A DNA stretch of 53,487 nucleotides from Bradyrhizobium sp. Rc3b (GCF_900114915.1 NZ_FOUS01000026.1:1-53487), one strand, 5' to 3'. Counted from the first letter of the stretch, positions 1 to 9,794 are shown. Notes: generated from the letters alone by a model not told the origin. Numbers and translations: made by a program.

Positions 1-313
1 CGTCTCGCGCCGCCCCCTCTTCGAACGCTTCCTCACCGACGGCCGCATTGAGCTCGACTCCAACATCGTCGAGCGCGCCATCAGACCACAGACAATTACA
101 AGAAAGAATAGCCTCTTCGCGGGCAGCGACGGCGGCGGACGAACCTGGGCGACCATCGCAACACTGCTGCAGACGGCGAAAATGAACAACGTCGATCCGT
201 TCGCCTGGCTCAGCCTAACGCTGCAGCGTATCGCCAACGGCTGGCCGAGCAGCGAAATCGACGCGCTTATGCCATGGAACCACGCCGCCTGACGGCCGCA
301 GCTTGCCGCTTAC
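1..313 (+). mobile_element. IS66-family transposase, C-terminal end with right terminus
   Basis: Frame 2 is open from the window edge to a TGA at 290-292 and reads like the end of an IS66 TnpC transposase: LFERFLTDGRIELDSN, then NIVERAIRP, LFAGSDGGG and a tail ending MPWNHAA. The sequence GCCGCTTAC at 305-313 resembles the IS66-type terminal inverted repeat (GTAAGCGGC when read inward), so the element probably ends at 313. Only about 96 codons lie in the window, so whether the element is complete cannot be judged. It marks the accessory character of this edge. Confidence 0.85.
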
Positions 314-1003
314 AAACGTTTTCAGGGCATGGTCTCTACTAAGACTCTACGCATCGAATTCTTCCCTCGGGTCGATGTCGGATGGCAACCCCGCCGTACT
401 CGCTCGCTTCCGAACCGCCAGTTGATATCTCAAAGTCTTCCATCGAGCGATGAGTTTCCTGGACAAGATGAAAGCACCTCGACGATAGATCAGATCTCAG
501 GGTCACTCATCCGCTTGCCAACAACCAAGGCGATATCCTCTTGGAGCGTCAGCTCTCGGCTCGATGGTGACGAACCGCTCGTCTTCTCTACAAATTCAAT
601 CACTCAGCGAAAGCTCACGCAGCAGCATCGGGTTTTGCCGAGTTAAGTGACTCGACGAATGTCGCTTGATCCCGCCAAGCAGGGCGACAAGTGGAGCAAG
701 AACAAAGATGCCAAATGCGCGAGGGCAGCTTGTATCTTTGCCGCAACTGAAGACAGTAGCGGAAAGCCGACATGATTTCACGAGGGCTGGCTTGCGCAAC
801 CGGATCACCCGGCTACCGTTCTCTCTCGTGAACCTTACTTAGCCAGATCGTGGATCTGCGAAGCGCCGAAAGATACTGCGCCATTCAAGGGGAGGCGCCA
901 GCCGCCGAAAGGCCTCTGGCCATCAGCCTACCAAAACAAGGAGACGACGGCATCTCTTGTTTGTCTGTAGCATATGCTGTGCGAGCGTACGGCTGTTAAC
1001 AGA
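314..1003. other. Region without a recognisable gene
   Basis: Only short ORFs without family resemblance are present (for example a 105-codon frame at 329-646). They look like chance frames. I see nothing that I can name here. Confidence 0.5.
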
Positions 1004-1018
1004 TGGCAACAATGTCGC
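1004..1018 (+). promoter_or_regulatory. Possible sigma54 (-24/-12) promoter, weak
   Basis: TGGCAACAATGTCGC keeps the GG-N10-GC spacing and the TGGCA of the -24 element, but has TCGC instead of TTGC at -12. It lies about 40 bases before the ATG of the ferritin-like gene. I found no exact TGT-N10-ACA NifA site upstream, so the call is tentative. Confidence 0.3.
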
Positions 1019-1057
1019 GCCGGAGCGCTCGCACCGTAGGCGAATAGGGGCACTCGG

Positions 1058-1768
1058 ATGATCACGCCGTTTCGACGGAACTGGAGCCCAAAGGAATTAT
1101 TCGATGCTCTTACGCCAGCGATGTTCGCCGCCGAGACGTCGAATGTCCGCGCACGTTGGGACAAATTGTGGCCTGATCTGTACACGGAATATGACGCCCG
1201 GCACCTGAAACAAGAACTAGTAGTCCGAAATCTTATCGTCTCCGATGAAGCTGCGGCATTCTTCAACGCCTGGGCGATCGACGAAGAGCGTCACACCGAC
1301 GGATTCATCCGGATCATTGAACTCGTCGCCAATGGATCCGAAAAGGATCTCCGGGAGAGATTGGACGCTCGATCTCATGATTTTGGTCCGATCATGGAAC
1401 ACCTGAAGGACGAATTCTCCCTAATGGTTATGATCGCATTTGATGAGATGTGCACTTGCCGCGCTTATGCAGCGGAAAAGCCGTTTTATGACAGACTTGG
1501 GAACAACACGTTCCATCATTGGCTCCGGGAGGTAATTGCCGACGAGGCCGTCCACTCGATGAACGCCGTTAACGTTATCCGCGCGTGCTATCGCGACCGC
1601 ATTAGCCAAGTCGGCACAATACTCGATAACCTAATCCGCGCAGCTGATACTCTATGCTATTCGGGCACCTTCGTCCTCGACTACTTCGGCGCAGTGTACT
1701 CCAGGGAGCTGCTCGCCGAGTCCCGCCTCGCTACAATGAGAAACATTGCCAAACCACTCATCGTGTAG
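1058..1768 (+). CDS. Ferritin-like diiron protein, function unknown
   Basis: A 236-residue soluble protein with two Glu/His pairs typical of a diiron four-helix bundle: KQELV then DEERH (near residues 50 and 75), and DEMCT then ADEAVH (near 125 and 160). This is the E...ExxH...E...ExxH pattern of ferritin-like and diiron-oxygenase proteins. No signal peptide or membrane helix is seen. The specific reaction is unknown; iron handling, peroxide removal or an oxygenase are all possible. It sits alone between an IS66 end and the M16 peptidase pair. A weak sigma54-like promoter lies just upstream, which would fit nodule expression. Codon use and length look like a real gene. Confidence 0.65.
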   Translation: MITPFRRNWSPKELFDALTPAMFAAETSNVRARWDKLWPDLYTEYDARHLKQELVVRNLIVSDEAAAFFNAWAIDEERHTDGFIRIIELVANGSEKDLRERLDARSHDFGPIMEHLKDEFSLMVMIAFDEMCTCRAYAAEKPFYDRLGNNTFHHWLREVIADEAVHSMNAVNVIRACYRDRISQVGTILDNLIRAADTLCYSGTFVLDYFGAVYSRELLAESRLATMRNIAKPLIV

Positions 1769-1895
1769 AGCGAGATCTGTAGCCGGGTGCCTGCGGAAAG
1801 TTATTCCGACGTCATACCGCCGCTCAATCCAGCTCTTCTGCACATTTTACGTTCTGCCAATTGACGCCAATTTTTCCTGATGCGTTGTGCGCAAT

Positions 1896-1911
1896 TGTCG
1901 TGTTCACCACA
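1896..1911 (+). promoter_or_regulatory. NifA upstream activator sequence (TGT-N10-ACA)
   Basis: TGTCGTGTTCACCACA matches TGT-N10-ACA exactly. It lies about 97 bases upstream of the -24 element at 2008, a normal distance for NifA acting on a sigma54 promoter. Confidence 0.6.
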
Positions 1912-2006
1912 CGCCGACGGTTCTCCTTTTGACAGGATGGTACAAGCCAGTTCTGTTTTGTGTCTAGTTGGCGCGCGCGCGGCCGTGAGTACGCCTCTCC
2001 CGCAAT

Positions 2007-2022
2007 TGGTCCAGTCTTTGCT
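2007..2022 (+). promoter_or_regulatory. Sigma54 promoter of the M16 peptidase operon
   Basis: TGGTCCAGTCTTTGCT has GG-N10-GC spacing and a perfect TTGCT at -12. Transcription would start near 2033, upstream of both candidate starts of the first peptidase gene. Confidence 0.6.
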
Positions 2023-2111
2023 CTGCAGTTTGGCGAACGACGTGCGGCTCCCCTGCTTCGTCGGATTTGTCCGCCATGAACGTGGATCAGTATGGAACGA
2101 AAGGCGATGCC

Positions 2112-3560
2112 ATGAAGAACCGGATTTCGGTCACCGCCAAGGCAGGAGGTACCGCCGCTAATGCCTCCGGCTCGACGACGCCCACCGCGCTGGCAGTCGA
2201 GCACAGAATGGATGATAGCACTGACATATATCTTCCAGAAGAGGAGAGCGTCTTTGCCGACACGGTCAAATCGGATCGACCCGCTAGCTTCACGCTTGAG
2301 AACGGCTTCCAGGTAGTCGTGATCCCGGATCATCGCACGCCGGTTGTGACCCAGATGATCTGGTATAAGGTCGGCTCCGCCGACGAGCCGCCTGGCAAAT
2401 CGGGACTTGCGCATTTCCTCGAACACCTGATGTTCAAGGGCACCTCCAGACATCCGGCGAATGAATTCTCCAAGTCCGTCCTGCGCGCCGGCGGCAATCA
2501 GAACGCCTTCACCGGGCTCGACTACACCAGCTACTTCCAGCACGTGCCGCGCGAGCACCTCGGGCAGATGATGGAATTTGAAGCCGACCGCATGACCGGT
2601 CTCATTCTCAAAGATGAGGATGTGCTTTGCGAGCGCGACGTCGTGCTGGAGGAATTCAACATGAGCGTCGCCAACAATCCAGGTGAACGTCTCGCCGAGC
2701 AGATGATGGCGGCGCTTTACCTCAACCACCCCTACGGTCGCCCGATTATCGGGTGGCGCCTGGAAATCGAAAAGCTTACTCGAGAGGACGCGCTTACCTT
2801 CTACAAGCGCTTCTATGCACCGAACAACGCGGTCCTGATTGTCGCTGGCGACGTCGCCCCCGAGGAAATCCGCTCGATGGTGAGAGAGACATTTGGCGGC
2901 ATTCCCACGCAAGCATCGATTCCGCTGGAACGCCTGCGGCCGCAGGAGCCGACGCCGGCCGCGCCACGCACAGTGACGTTGGCCGATGGCCGCGTCGAGC
3001 AGCCGGCCCTGCACCGCTACTATCTAGCACCAGCGGCTCGCACCGCGGCCGCTGGCGAGGGTGCAGTGCTTGACGTGCTCGAGCAGTTGATCGGCGGCGG
3101 CGTTAACTCATATCTCTATCGCTCGCTGGTAGTCGAAAAGCAGCTCGCGGTCGCTGCGGGAGCGAGCTACCACTCCGCCGCGCTCGATCCCTCGCCATTC
3201 GCGATTTCCGCCGTACCGAAACCCGGCGTCAAACTGAGCCAGATCGAGCGCTCCATCGACGAGGTAATAGCCGAGATTGCGCGTAATCCCGCAAGCACCG
3301 AAGATCTCGAGAGGGTCAAGACGCGGCTGATCGCGCGCGTAACGTACGCCCGGGACAATCACGAAATGCTCGCGCGCTGGTATGGCCGCGGCCTGACAAC
3401 GGGACTATCCATCGACGATATTCGGGGCTGGCCGGACCGCATCCGCGCGGTCGGTGCACAGCACGTACACCAGGCCGCGCGGAAATGGCTCGACAAGAAA
3501 CGGTCGGTCACCGGCTATCTCACCAAAGAGTCCACCCTAAAACACGGGGAGGCGCTCTAA
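2112..3560 (+). CDS. M16 family zinc peptidase, catalytic subunit
   Basis: About 482 residues. The zinc-binding inverted motif HFLEH (HxxEH) is at about residues 101-105, and the distal glutamate lies about 75 residues later in ERDVVLEEFNM, as in processing peptidases and pitrilysin-type M16 enzymes. The second M16 domain follows (around NSYLYRSLVVEKQLAV). I chose the ATG at 2112 because AAGG at 2101-2104 precedes it; an ATG at 2076 lacks a ribosome site. No signal peptide is seen. The stop overlaps the start of the next gene (TAATG), so the two form an operon and probably a heterodimer. Similar pairs (y4wA/y4wB of Rhizobium NGR234) are known in symbiotic regions, as far as I recall. The natural substrate is unknown. 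Confidence 0.85.
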   Translation: MKNRISVTAKAGGTAANASGSTTPTALAVEHRMDDSTDIYLPEEESVFADTVKSDRPASFTLENGFQVVVIPDHRTPVVTQMIWYKVGSADEPPGKSGLAHFLEHLMFKGTSRHPANEFSKSVLRAGGNQNAFTGLDYTSYFQHVPREHLGQMMEFEADRMTGLILKDEDVLCERDVVLEEFNMSVANNPGERLAEQMMAALYLNHPYGRPIIGWRLEIEKLTREDALTFYKRFYAPNNAVLIVAGDVAPEEIRSMVRETFGGIPTQASIPLERLRPQEPTPAAPRTVTLADGRVEQPALHRYYLAPAARTAAAGEGAVLDVLEQLIGGGVNSYLYRSLVVEKQLAVAAGASYHSAALDPSPFAISAVPKPGVKLSQIERSIDEVIAEIARNPASTEDLERVKTRLIARVTYARDNHEMLARWYGRGLTTGLSIDDIRGWPDRIRAVGAQHVHQAARKWLDKKRSVTGYLTKESTLKHGEAL

Positions 3561-4993
3561 TGATCCACCCTTGCACACGACGTGAGATCCTCCTCGGGGG
3601 AGCCACGCTCTCGATTGCGATGCTCGGCTCGGCAAATTCGCTCGCCGCCACGAGGACGCTTGCCCGGACCAGGATTAAACGCCTGGTTTCGTCTTGCGGT
3701 ATAGAAGCCTGGTTGGTGCAGGATTCCACTGTCCCGTTGATCGCGATGGAATTTGCCCTCACCGGCGGCGCAACTCAGGACCCCCCTCAGAAATCCGGCG
3801 TAAGCCACATGGTTGCTGCCCTACTCAAGGAAGGTTCTGCCGGACTTGACTTCAAGGCCTTTCATAAGCGGCTCGACCGTCGTGCGATTGATCTGCATTT
3901 TCACTCGACCCATGATCACTTCCGCGGTTCCTTGTGCACGCTCGAGGACAACGCAGACGAAGCCTTCGACCTTTTACGGATGGCGCTAACCTCGCCCCGT
4001 TTCGACGCGGCCGATGTCGAACGGATCCGTGCCACCGTGCTTGCGCGCCTTCGGCACGACTCGACCGATCCTTCGTCTCTGGCCCATCGCAAGTTCCTCG
4101 AAGTTGCCTTTGGCGATCATGCTTATGCTCGCCCACCCGGTGGCTCGCTGGAGAGCGTACCGGAAGTCGAGGTCGCGGATCTCAAGGACTATGTCCGACG
4201 CGTGATCGCAAAAGACACGCTCAAAATCGCAGTGGTCGGCGATGTTGATCCGGGGGTCCTCTGCAAACTGCTCGACAAGACCTTTGGCAGCCTGCCGACC
4301 AACGCGGAGACGACGCCGGTTCCCGACGTCGTCGCAGCAAAGCCGCCGCAGCGAGTCTTTATTCCGCTCGACGTGCCGCAGACAATTGTGACTTTTGGCG
4401 GTCCAGCCGTCCGTCGCAATGAGCCCGATTTCATGGCCACCTATGTCGTCAACCACATCCTCGGCGGCGCCGGCCTGACGTCGCGCCTGTTCCGAGAAGT
4501 CCGCGAAAAGCGCGGACTGGCCTATTCGGTTCGTGAGCACCTGCTCTGGTTGGATCATTCAGCCGTGTTTCTCGGCAAAAGCGGCACCTGCGCCGATCGT
4601 GCCCACCAAACGGTCGAAGAAATCGAGAAGCAGGTCCGCTACATCGCCGAGGAGGGACCGACTCAGCACGAACTCGATGATGCAAAGTCCTACCTGAAGG
4701 GCTCGCAAATGCTGGCTCTCAACACATCATCAAAGCTTGCGCGAACGCTGCTGCAGCATCAGCTTGACAAGCTGCCTATCAACTATTTCGAAACACACAA
4801 CGCCGTGGTCGATGGGGTGACGTTGGAGGACGCCAAGAGAGCCGCGCAGCGGCTGTGGGGCGAGGGTCTGCTCACAATTGTCGTCGGCCGCGCCCCAAAG
4901 CATGCGGCGCAGCCGACCACCATGCCAGCGGGGACCGCACCCTCGCCGGACGCCGAACAGCTGGACGCCTCCCCGACGGCGCCGCCCAATTAA
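3560..4993 (+). CDS. M16 family peptidase-like protein, non-catalytic partner, Tat signal
   Basis: About 477 residues. The N-terminus MIHPCTRREILLGGATL continues into a hydrophobic stretch ending near SLAA, which looks like a twin-arginine signal, so it is probably exported. The zinc motif is absent: the position equivalent to HxxEH reads VSHMVAALLKE. The C-terminal half keeps the segment SRLFREVREKRGLAYSV, typical of the R/Y-motif M16 subunit. The start at 3560 overlaps the stop of the catalytic subunit gene. Translational coupling and the family pattern suggest an obligate heterodimer. It is odd that only this subunit carries a clear export signal; the partner could be carried along or have a start further upstream. 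Confidence 0.85.
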   Translation: MIHPCTRREILLGGATLSIAMLGSANSLAATRTLARTRIKRLVSSCGIEAWLVQDSTVPLIAMEFALTGGATQDPPQKSGVSHMVAALLKEGSAGLDFKAFHKRLDRRAIDLHFHSTHDHFRGSLCTLEDNADEAFDLLRMALTSPRFDAADVERIRATVLARLRHDSTDPSSLAHRKFLEVAFGDHAYARPPGGSLESVPEVEVADLKDYVRRVIAKDTLKIAVVGDVDPGVLCKLLDKTFGSLPTNAETTPVPDVVAAKPPQRVFIPLDVPQTIVTFGGPAVRRNEPDFMATYVVNHILGGAGLTSRLFREVREKRGLAYSVREHLLWLDHSAVFLGKSGTCADRAHQTVEEIEKQVRYIAEEGPTQHELDDAKSYLKGSQMLALNTSSKLARTLLQHQLDKLPINYFETHNAVVDGVTLEDAKRAAQRLWGEGLLTIVVGRAPKHAAQPTTMPAGTAPSPDAEQLDASPTAPPN

Positions 4994-6163
4994 CTTTCTA
5001 GCAGCCCGGGCCGCTAGCTGGCGCCTCGCTGTGGCACGCGGAGTGCGTCTAGCCACCCGCCTTTTGCTCGCGGAGATATTCGCTCATCGGGCATTACCAT
5101 GCGGCCGCTCGAGTGCCGCTTTTTCTCAATCCCGTTGCGAACGAAGGCGGCAGTCCGGATTGGAGACTTCAGGGTAGCGAAATGCAGAAATAGAGCTATC
5201 ACCAAGAAACACGGCCTCACCGGGGACTACGCTGAGGCATGGTCGTGCTATTGGGGGAGCGGCACAGACGCGGAAATGACCGCTTACCAAATGACTTGTT
5301 CTTAATTCTTTTCATTCGGGCCTAACCACACGGATCGAAGCTCTTCGCGGCGCTCTAGGGGAATGCCTAGCAAAGCTTCGGTGGTTGTCCATCAAGAACA
5401 TGAAGCGAGCATGATGTGGCTTTGCGCCGAGGCCGAATATGCAGACCAATTATCTAAAGCGCGACTGACCGGAAGAAACGAGAACTGGACGCGCACCTCG
5501 CGCCCCATTTGAGGCAGGCTTGCCCAGCAAATCGAATGGGAGGTCAGAGTGGGCGCTTAAAACTATAATGTACACCGTCTTCCGCACCTCAAAGGAAGCG
5601 GCCCACCGCGAGCGCACACGCGCCAGGCAATCGCTGAATCCTTGCAGATTCTTCTCGGCCCGCCGTCATCGGGGAACTCAATGCCAAGACAAGGTCGCCG
5701 TCCCGGTTGCTGGACGCGGCTTCTTTGACTGAGCGTGCTCGCTATCGTTTCACCACCGATGCAGCGCCGTCGGCCGGCGCGCCCCGCTCGCCCTTCTATC
5801 CCACGGGGCTCGCAATCTGACGCTACGTAAGATTCGGTCGCTTCATATTAATCTGGATAGCGACAGCGATAGATAACGATGGCACGTCACCACAGGCAGG
5901 CTGTTGATTCTTGGCGACGCATTCCAGCCGCCCACAAACCTCACGTAGATCACCAATACAAGTGATTTACTCGCCCTTCTCGGCCTGCATCGACGTTGCG
6001 ATCTAAGGACATCACTCGCTTGATGTTGAAAACGTTCATCGGCAGCAAAGCTCTCGCATCGAAGATTCGTTGCCCCTTCTTTCTGCCATGTTCGCACCCA
6101 AAGCAGAGACGCGCCCGTTGCGCAATTTGCGCGCGGCAATAGCGAGTGTCTCAGGAGATTTCC
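4994..6163. other. 1.2 kb without a recognisable gene
   Basis: Only short ORFs (up to about 100 codons) on either strand, none with motifs I recognise. No sigma54, FixK or tts element was found immediately before the ParA-like gene that follows. Confidence 0.5.
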
Positions 6164-6913
6164 ATGGTGAAGCCAGTTGTAATTGTGGTAGGCGCGGACA
6201 AGGGAGGAGTCGGCAAGACGACAGTATCACGAACGCTACTGGACTACTTCAGCGTCAACAACGTGCAAACACGCGCATTCGACACGGAGTCGCCGCGGGG
6301 AACGCTGAAGCGTTTTTATCCCGAGATCACCGAGATCGTCGACATGACAACGACGGCGGACCAGATGAAGATCTTCGATACCCTGAACTCAGGGCTGTCC
6401 GTCACTGTCATCGATGCTCGCGCAGGCTTACTGTCCTCTGCGTTGGCCTCCTTACGCGACATCGGATTTCTGGACTCGGCGCGGTCTGGCCAGATCACGT
6501 TTGCCGTATTCCATATCCTGGGATCATCCATCGCTTCACTAGACGAGATCGCGGAAACCGCGACTTTCATGAGCGGCGCAAAGTACTACCTGGTCAAGAA
6601 CTTCATCAACGACACTCAATTCTTCCAGTGGGATCAAGCGACATACAATTCCTATTTCCACCGCATCAAACATGCCACTGAGTTGGTCATACCGAAGCTC
6701 AACGAGATGGCTTATGAGCAGGTGGAAGTCGCATCCGTCCCATTCGTAGACTTCGTCGCAAACAAAGGGCGGAACGATGAACCCGCGAACAACTCCTTCG
6801 TGCTGCGCGGCTATGTCCGGCACTGGCTGGCAAACGTCTGGAGCGAGTTTGATCGCATCGACTTGACGGAATTGGCCGGCGCCAAGTCCGCCACCCGGGC
6901 CGGCGAGAAGTAG
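6164..6913 (+). CDS. ParA/MinD-like P-loop ATPase
   Basis: About 249 residues beginning MVKPVVIVVGADKGGVGKTT, a deviant Walker A (KGGVGKTT) of the ParA/MinD/SIMIBI class. The ATG at 6164 is preceded by AGGAG, which decides it over an ATG 18 bases upstream. An early DTESP and the segment VTVIDARAG are in places where ParA-like proteins have switch and Walker B residues. It is followed 59 bases later by a paralogue with parallel segments (see the next gene). No centromere-like repeats or ParB gene are visible, so plasmid partition is not supported. The role is unknown; secretion-apparatus positioning or conjugation accessory functions are possible. Confidence 0.65.
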   Translation: MVKPVVIVVGADKGGVGKTTVSRTLLDYFSVNNVQTRAFDTESPRGTLKRFYPEITEIVDMTTTADQMKIFDTLNSGLSVTVIDARAGLLSSALASLRDIGFLDSARSGQITFAVFHILGSSIASLDEIAETATFMSGAKYYLVKNFINDTQFFQWDQATYNSYFHRIKHATELVIPKLNEMAYEQVEVASVPFVDFVANKGRNDEPANNSFVLRGYVRHWLANVWSEFDRIDLTELAGAKSATRAGEK

Positions 6914-6972
6914 TCGCATATTCGGCGAGCTCAGGTTGGGCCCGCGCACGAAACAAAATTGACCTGCTGGCT

Positions 6973-7692
6973 ATGTTAGCGACCCCCATCTACATCATCT
7001 GCTCTCCTAGCCCGCAGGTCGGTAAAACCCTCGTCGCTCGGGCCATGAGCGAGTTCTTGCTGCTGAAGAACGGCACAGCGCTGTCGTTTGATGTCAACCT
7101 GAAAGAGCCGTCATTGCTCGACTACCTCCCAAATATCACGGAGACCGCGGATGTGATCGACACGTATGGCAAGATGCGGCTGATGGACCCTCTTGTCATC
7201 CACGATGGAGTAGCCAAGGTAATCGATCTCGGCTTTCACGCTTTCGACGAATTCTTCAAGATGTGCGAAGAGATCGGCTTCATGAAGGAGACGGCGCGCT
7301 GCTATGTCGCCCCTATCATCCTTTTCGTCGCGGGCGCTGACCGCATCTCTTGTCGTAGTTATGAAATGCTGCGGAGGCGAATTCCGCCGGCGTCGCTGGT
7401 CACCATCCACAATGAATTCGTGCTGCGGGGCGAATTACCTGAAGGGATGGATCGCGAGCGGGTGCTTCGGATTCCCGCGCTTCCGCTGTTCCTCAAGAGA
7501 TATATAGACCGGCTTAGCTTTTCCTTCACTGGATATCTGCGCAACGAGAAGGATTGGTCCACCGAGCTGCATCAATGGATCCGACGGAATTACAGCATGT
7601 TTCGTGATCTGGATTCGAATGTGATGCTGCGAAACTCCTATCGATCTCGGGGGACGGATATTGACAGTCTACGTTCCACAAGGGCTACTTGA
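6973..7692 (+). CDS. Divergent P-loop NTPase, paralogue of the preceding gene
   Basis: 239 residues. The N-terminus has a degenerate P-loop, SPSPQVGKTL, lacking the first lysine of the ParA signature. Several blocks align by eye with the upstream protein: the DVNLKEPSLLDYLPNITE block with DTESPRGTLKRFYPEITE, and KVIDLGFHAFDEF with TVIDARAGLLSSA. The two genes thus look like an old tandem duplication with one copy retaining a canonical Walker A. No strong ribosome site is seen at the ATG, so translation may depend on the upstream gene. Function unknown. Confidence 0.6.
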   Translation: MLATPIYIICSPSPQVGKTLVARAMSEFLLLKNGTALSFDVNLKEPSLLDYLPNITETADVIDTYGKMRLMDPLVIHDGVAKVIDLGFHAFDEFFKMCEEIGFMKETARCYVAPIILFVAGADRISCRSYEMLRRRIPPASLVTIHNEFVLRGELPEGMDRERVLRIPALPLFLKRYIDRLSFSFTGYLRNEKDWSTELHQWIRRNYSMFRDLDSNVMLRNSYRSRGTDIDSLRSTRAT

Positions 7693-7961
7693 GATTCCGA
7701 TCCTCTCGCCAGCTATTCGTCCGGCTATGAGCAGTCTTCAATGGCGTTCTCAACGGGACGCGAACGCATGATTCGCGGTCTACGAATCGCAAGTGGATTG
7801 CCCATCTTTACCGGATCGTCCGCACCGATCACGCGACCGGCAAGTGACGGCAGCTCATTCGCCGAATGGCTCATGCAGACACGCCGTCCTCAAAAGGATC
7901 GATGACTGTGTTCGCCTTGAGAGCGGCTAGGCGGTCGACCAGCTCTTGCATCAGACGACGG

Positions 7962-9794
7962 TCATAGATGAAGACCGAGCTTCGCGAGCACCTGGTACAT
8001 GACCGGGCTTTTGATCTCGCGGGCGATCTCGTTTCGGATCTGGGCTCCGAGCACCCGCTCGGCATCGGCATCGCCCGTCAAACCTTCATCGGCCAGTCGG
8101 AGATTCAGGCGGGTTTGAAACTCTTCGCCCATCGCGTCGACGAGCCGCTCCTGCATGGCGGCATAATCTCCGGGCGCGATGCGCCTCGTCACGCTTTCCC
8201 ACGGTTGCCAACGCGTTGCCAGATAGTCCGCAAATTCCGCCGCTTCCTGATTCCGCACCAATGCCTCGGCGCTAGCCACGTCGTCCTCGGTCACGTGAGA
8301 GACGTTCATAAAGCGCATGTCGGGAGCGATATGCCGCAGCTCAAGCCGGTCGCGCAGCTGGGTCTGGTAGGCAAGGTAGACCTCGATTTCATCGACGTCC
8401 GCGCCGGGATCGGCAAGACGAAGCGAGTTGACCCTCTCACGCGCGATTCCGTCCAGCGCTTCTAAGCGAAACATGACGCGGCCGTGCTGGAGCAGTTCGC
8501 CTAGTCGCCCATCGTAGGCGCCGTCCTCGACATCAGCGTTCAGGCGTGCGGTTTGCATGCCGTTCCAGGCCAGAGTAATGCGATCTTCGCAGCTCGCGTT
8601 GGCTCCCGACGCCAACTCGAAATATTGCTGGCGCAAACGCGGCCTGACGGCCGCCTGCCGCAAATCTTCGGCGACCGCCTGGCGGAACGCCTCATTGCCA
8701 TAGTTTACGGTGCTCCGGAGCCTGTCCAAGAAGAGGGCATAGTGCGCCGCGCCCGCTTCATGGGCGAAGTGCTGCCAAGTGGCCATTGCCGTGGGCTCCC
8801 CCTCGAGCCAGTCCGCGGCAACCTCTTGCAGGGAGCGCGGCTGAACTTCAACAGCTCCGTCCGCGGTCGAGAAGAAAACCTGCGGGCCGGCATAGCGTCC
8901 GGCATGCATCGCTGTTGCCAGGCCAGCCTGCACCCAATCGGCGAGCGGATTATTCTCCAGATCAACGCTCGAGTCACGGCTCAGCTGCGTCAGCAGGGTC
9001 CCGGGCACGCTGGTCAGCTGGTTGTTGCTGGCGCCGAGCCACAGCAGCTGGGGTGGGACCGTCTCAGGCAGGCTTGTCAGCCGGTTGTGGCTGGCGCTCA
9101 GCCATTCGAGCGCGGCCGGAAGAGGCTCGGGCAGGTCGGTCAGCTGGTTGTAGTCGACGTTCAGACGCTGGAGCCCGTCTGGAAGTCCGGGCAGGTGGGT
9201 CAGGCGGTTACCGCTGGCGTCCAACTCCTGAAGCGTTGCTGGAAGGCGCTCGGGCAGGCTGGTCAGCTGATTGTTGTCGACATTCAGCCGCCGTAGTCCC
9301 GGCGGCAGCTCTGCGGGCAGGCGCGTCAGCCCATTGCTGATGGCATAGAGCCGCCGCAGGCCAGGTGGAAGCGCCGGTAGGCCGGTCAGCTGATTATTGC
9401 TGGCGTAGAGCCGTTGGAGGCTGGCCGGAAGGGTCTCGGGCAGGCTGTTGAGCTGATTCTCGTCGACATTCAGGCGGCGCAGCCCAGCCAGAATGGACGC
9501 CGACAAGGCGGTCAGGGACAGAGACGACAGATCTAGCGGCTCGTTGAGATCACCCGTGCCCCGCCAAGCCCTCGTTCGACTTACCGCCTGTTGCCGATCC
9601 TCATATTGCCCCTGCCCGTCTTCAGCAGCCCAGTCCGTCAACACCTGGTCCTGCGAGGCAGCCGCCTCGGCAGTGAACGCCTGCACGTCCATCAAGGCCT
9701 CTCCCCACTGCGATGCGGCCGGAGAGCCCGGTTCGGAGCTTTCCGAATCGGAAGTTACGGAAGAAGTATTAGCACCGAGCTGTTCTGCATTCAT
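7962..9794 (-). CDS. nopM: Type III effector, LRR-NEL E3 ubiquitin ligase (NopM type)
   Basis: 610 residues from the ATG at 9794 (the frame is open another 58 codons). A Ser/Glu-rich N-terminus, suited to type III secretion, is followed by about eight short leucine-rich repeats of the LPxxLxxLxxxxNxLTxLP type (about residues 105-285). Then comes a NEL domain whose catalytic motif CEDR is intact (Cys about 402). Such proteins (IpaH, SspH, rhizobial NopM) transfer ubiquitin inside the host cell, with the LRR choosing the target. A clear tts box lies about 290 bases upstream, so TtsI and host flavonoids probably control it. The gene faces the ParA-like pair convergently. NopM is the closest named family I recall; several paralogues exist in Bradyrhizobium. 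Confidence 0.9.
   Translation of the reverse strand: MNAEQLGANTSSVTSDSESSEPGSPAASQWGEALMDVQAFTAEAAASQDQVLTDWAAEDGQGQYEDRQQAVSRTRAWRGTGDLNEPLDLSSLSLTALSASILAGLRRLNVDENQLNSLPETLPASLQRLYASNNQLTGLPALPPGLRRLYAISNGLTRLPAELPPGLRRLNVDNNQLTSLPERLPATLQELDASGNRLTHLPGLPDGLQRLNVDYNQLTDLPEPLPAALEWLSASHNRLTSLPETVPPQLLWLGASNNQLTSVPGTLLTQLSRDSSVDLENNPLADWVQAGLATAMHAGRYAGPQVFFSTADGAVEVQPRSLQEVAADWLEGEPTAMATWQHFAHEAGAAHYALFLDRLRSTVNYGNEAFRQAVAEDLRQAAVRPRLRQQYFELASGANASCEDRITLAWNGMQTARLNADVEDGAYDGRLGELLQHGRVMFRLEALDGIARERVNSLRLADPGADVDEIEVYLAYQTQLRDRLELRHIAPDMRFMNVSHVTEDDVASAEALVRNQEAAEFADYLATRWQPWESVTRRIAPGDYAAMQERLVDAMGEEFQTRLNLRLADEGLTGDADAERVLGAQIRNEIAREIKSPVMYQVLAKLGLHL

Noticed and set aside
1824..3014. 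396-codon ORF on the minus strand
   Set aside because: Antisense shadow of the M16 peptidase gene; it has no family motif, while the plus strand shows a complete zinc-peptidase pattern.
8553..9340. Long plus-strand ORFs with repeats (247 and 184 codons)
   Set aside because: They are antisense to the LRR region of the NEL effector; the repetition merely reflects the leucine-rich repeats.
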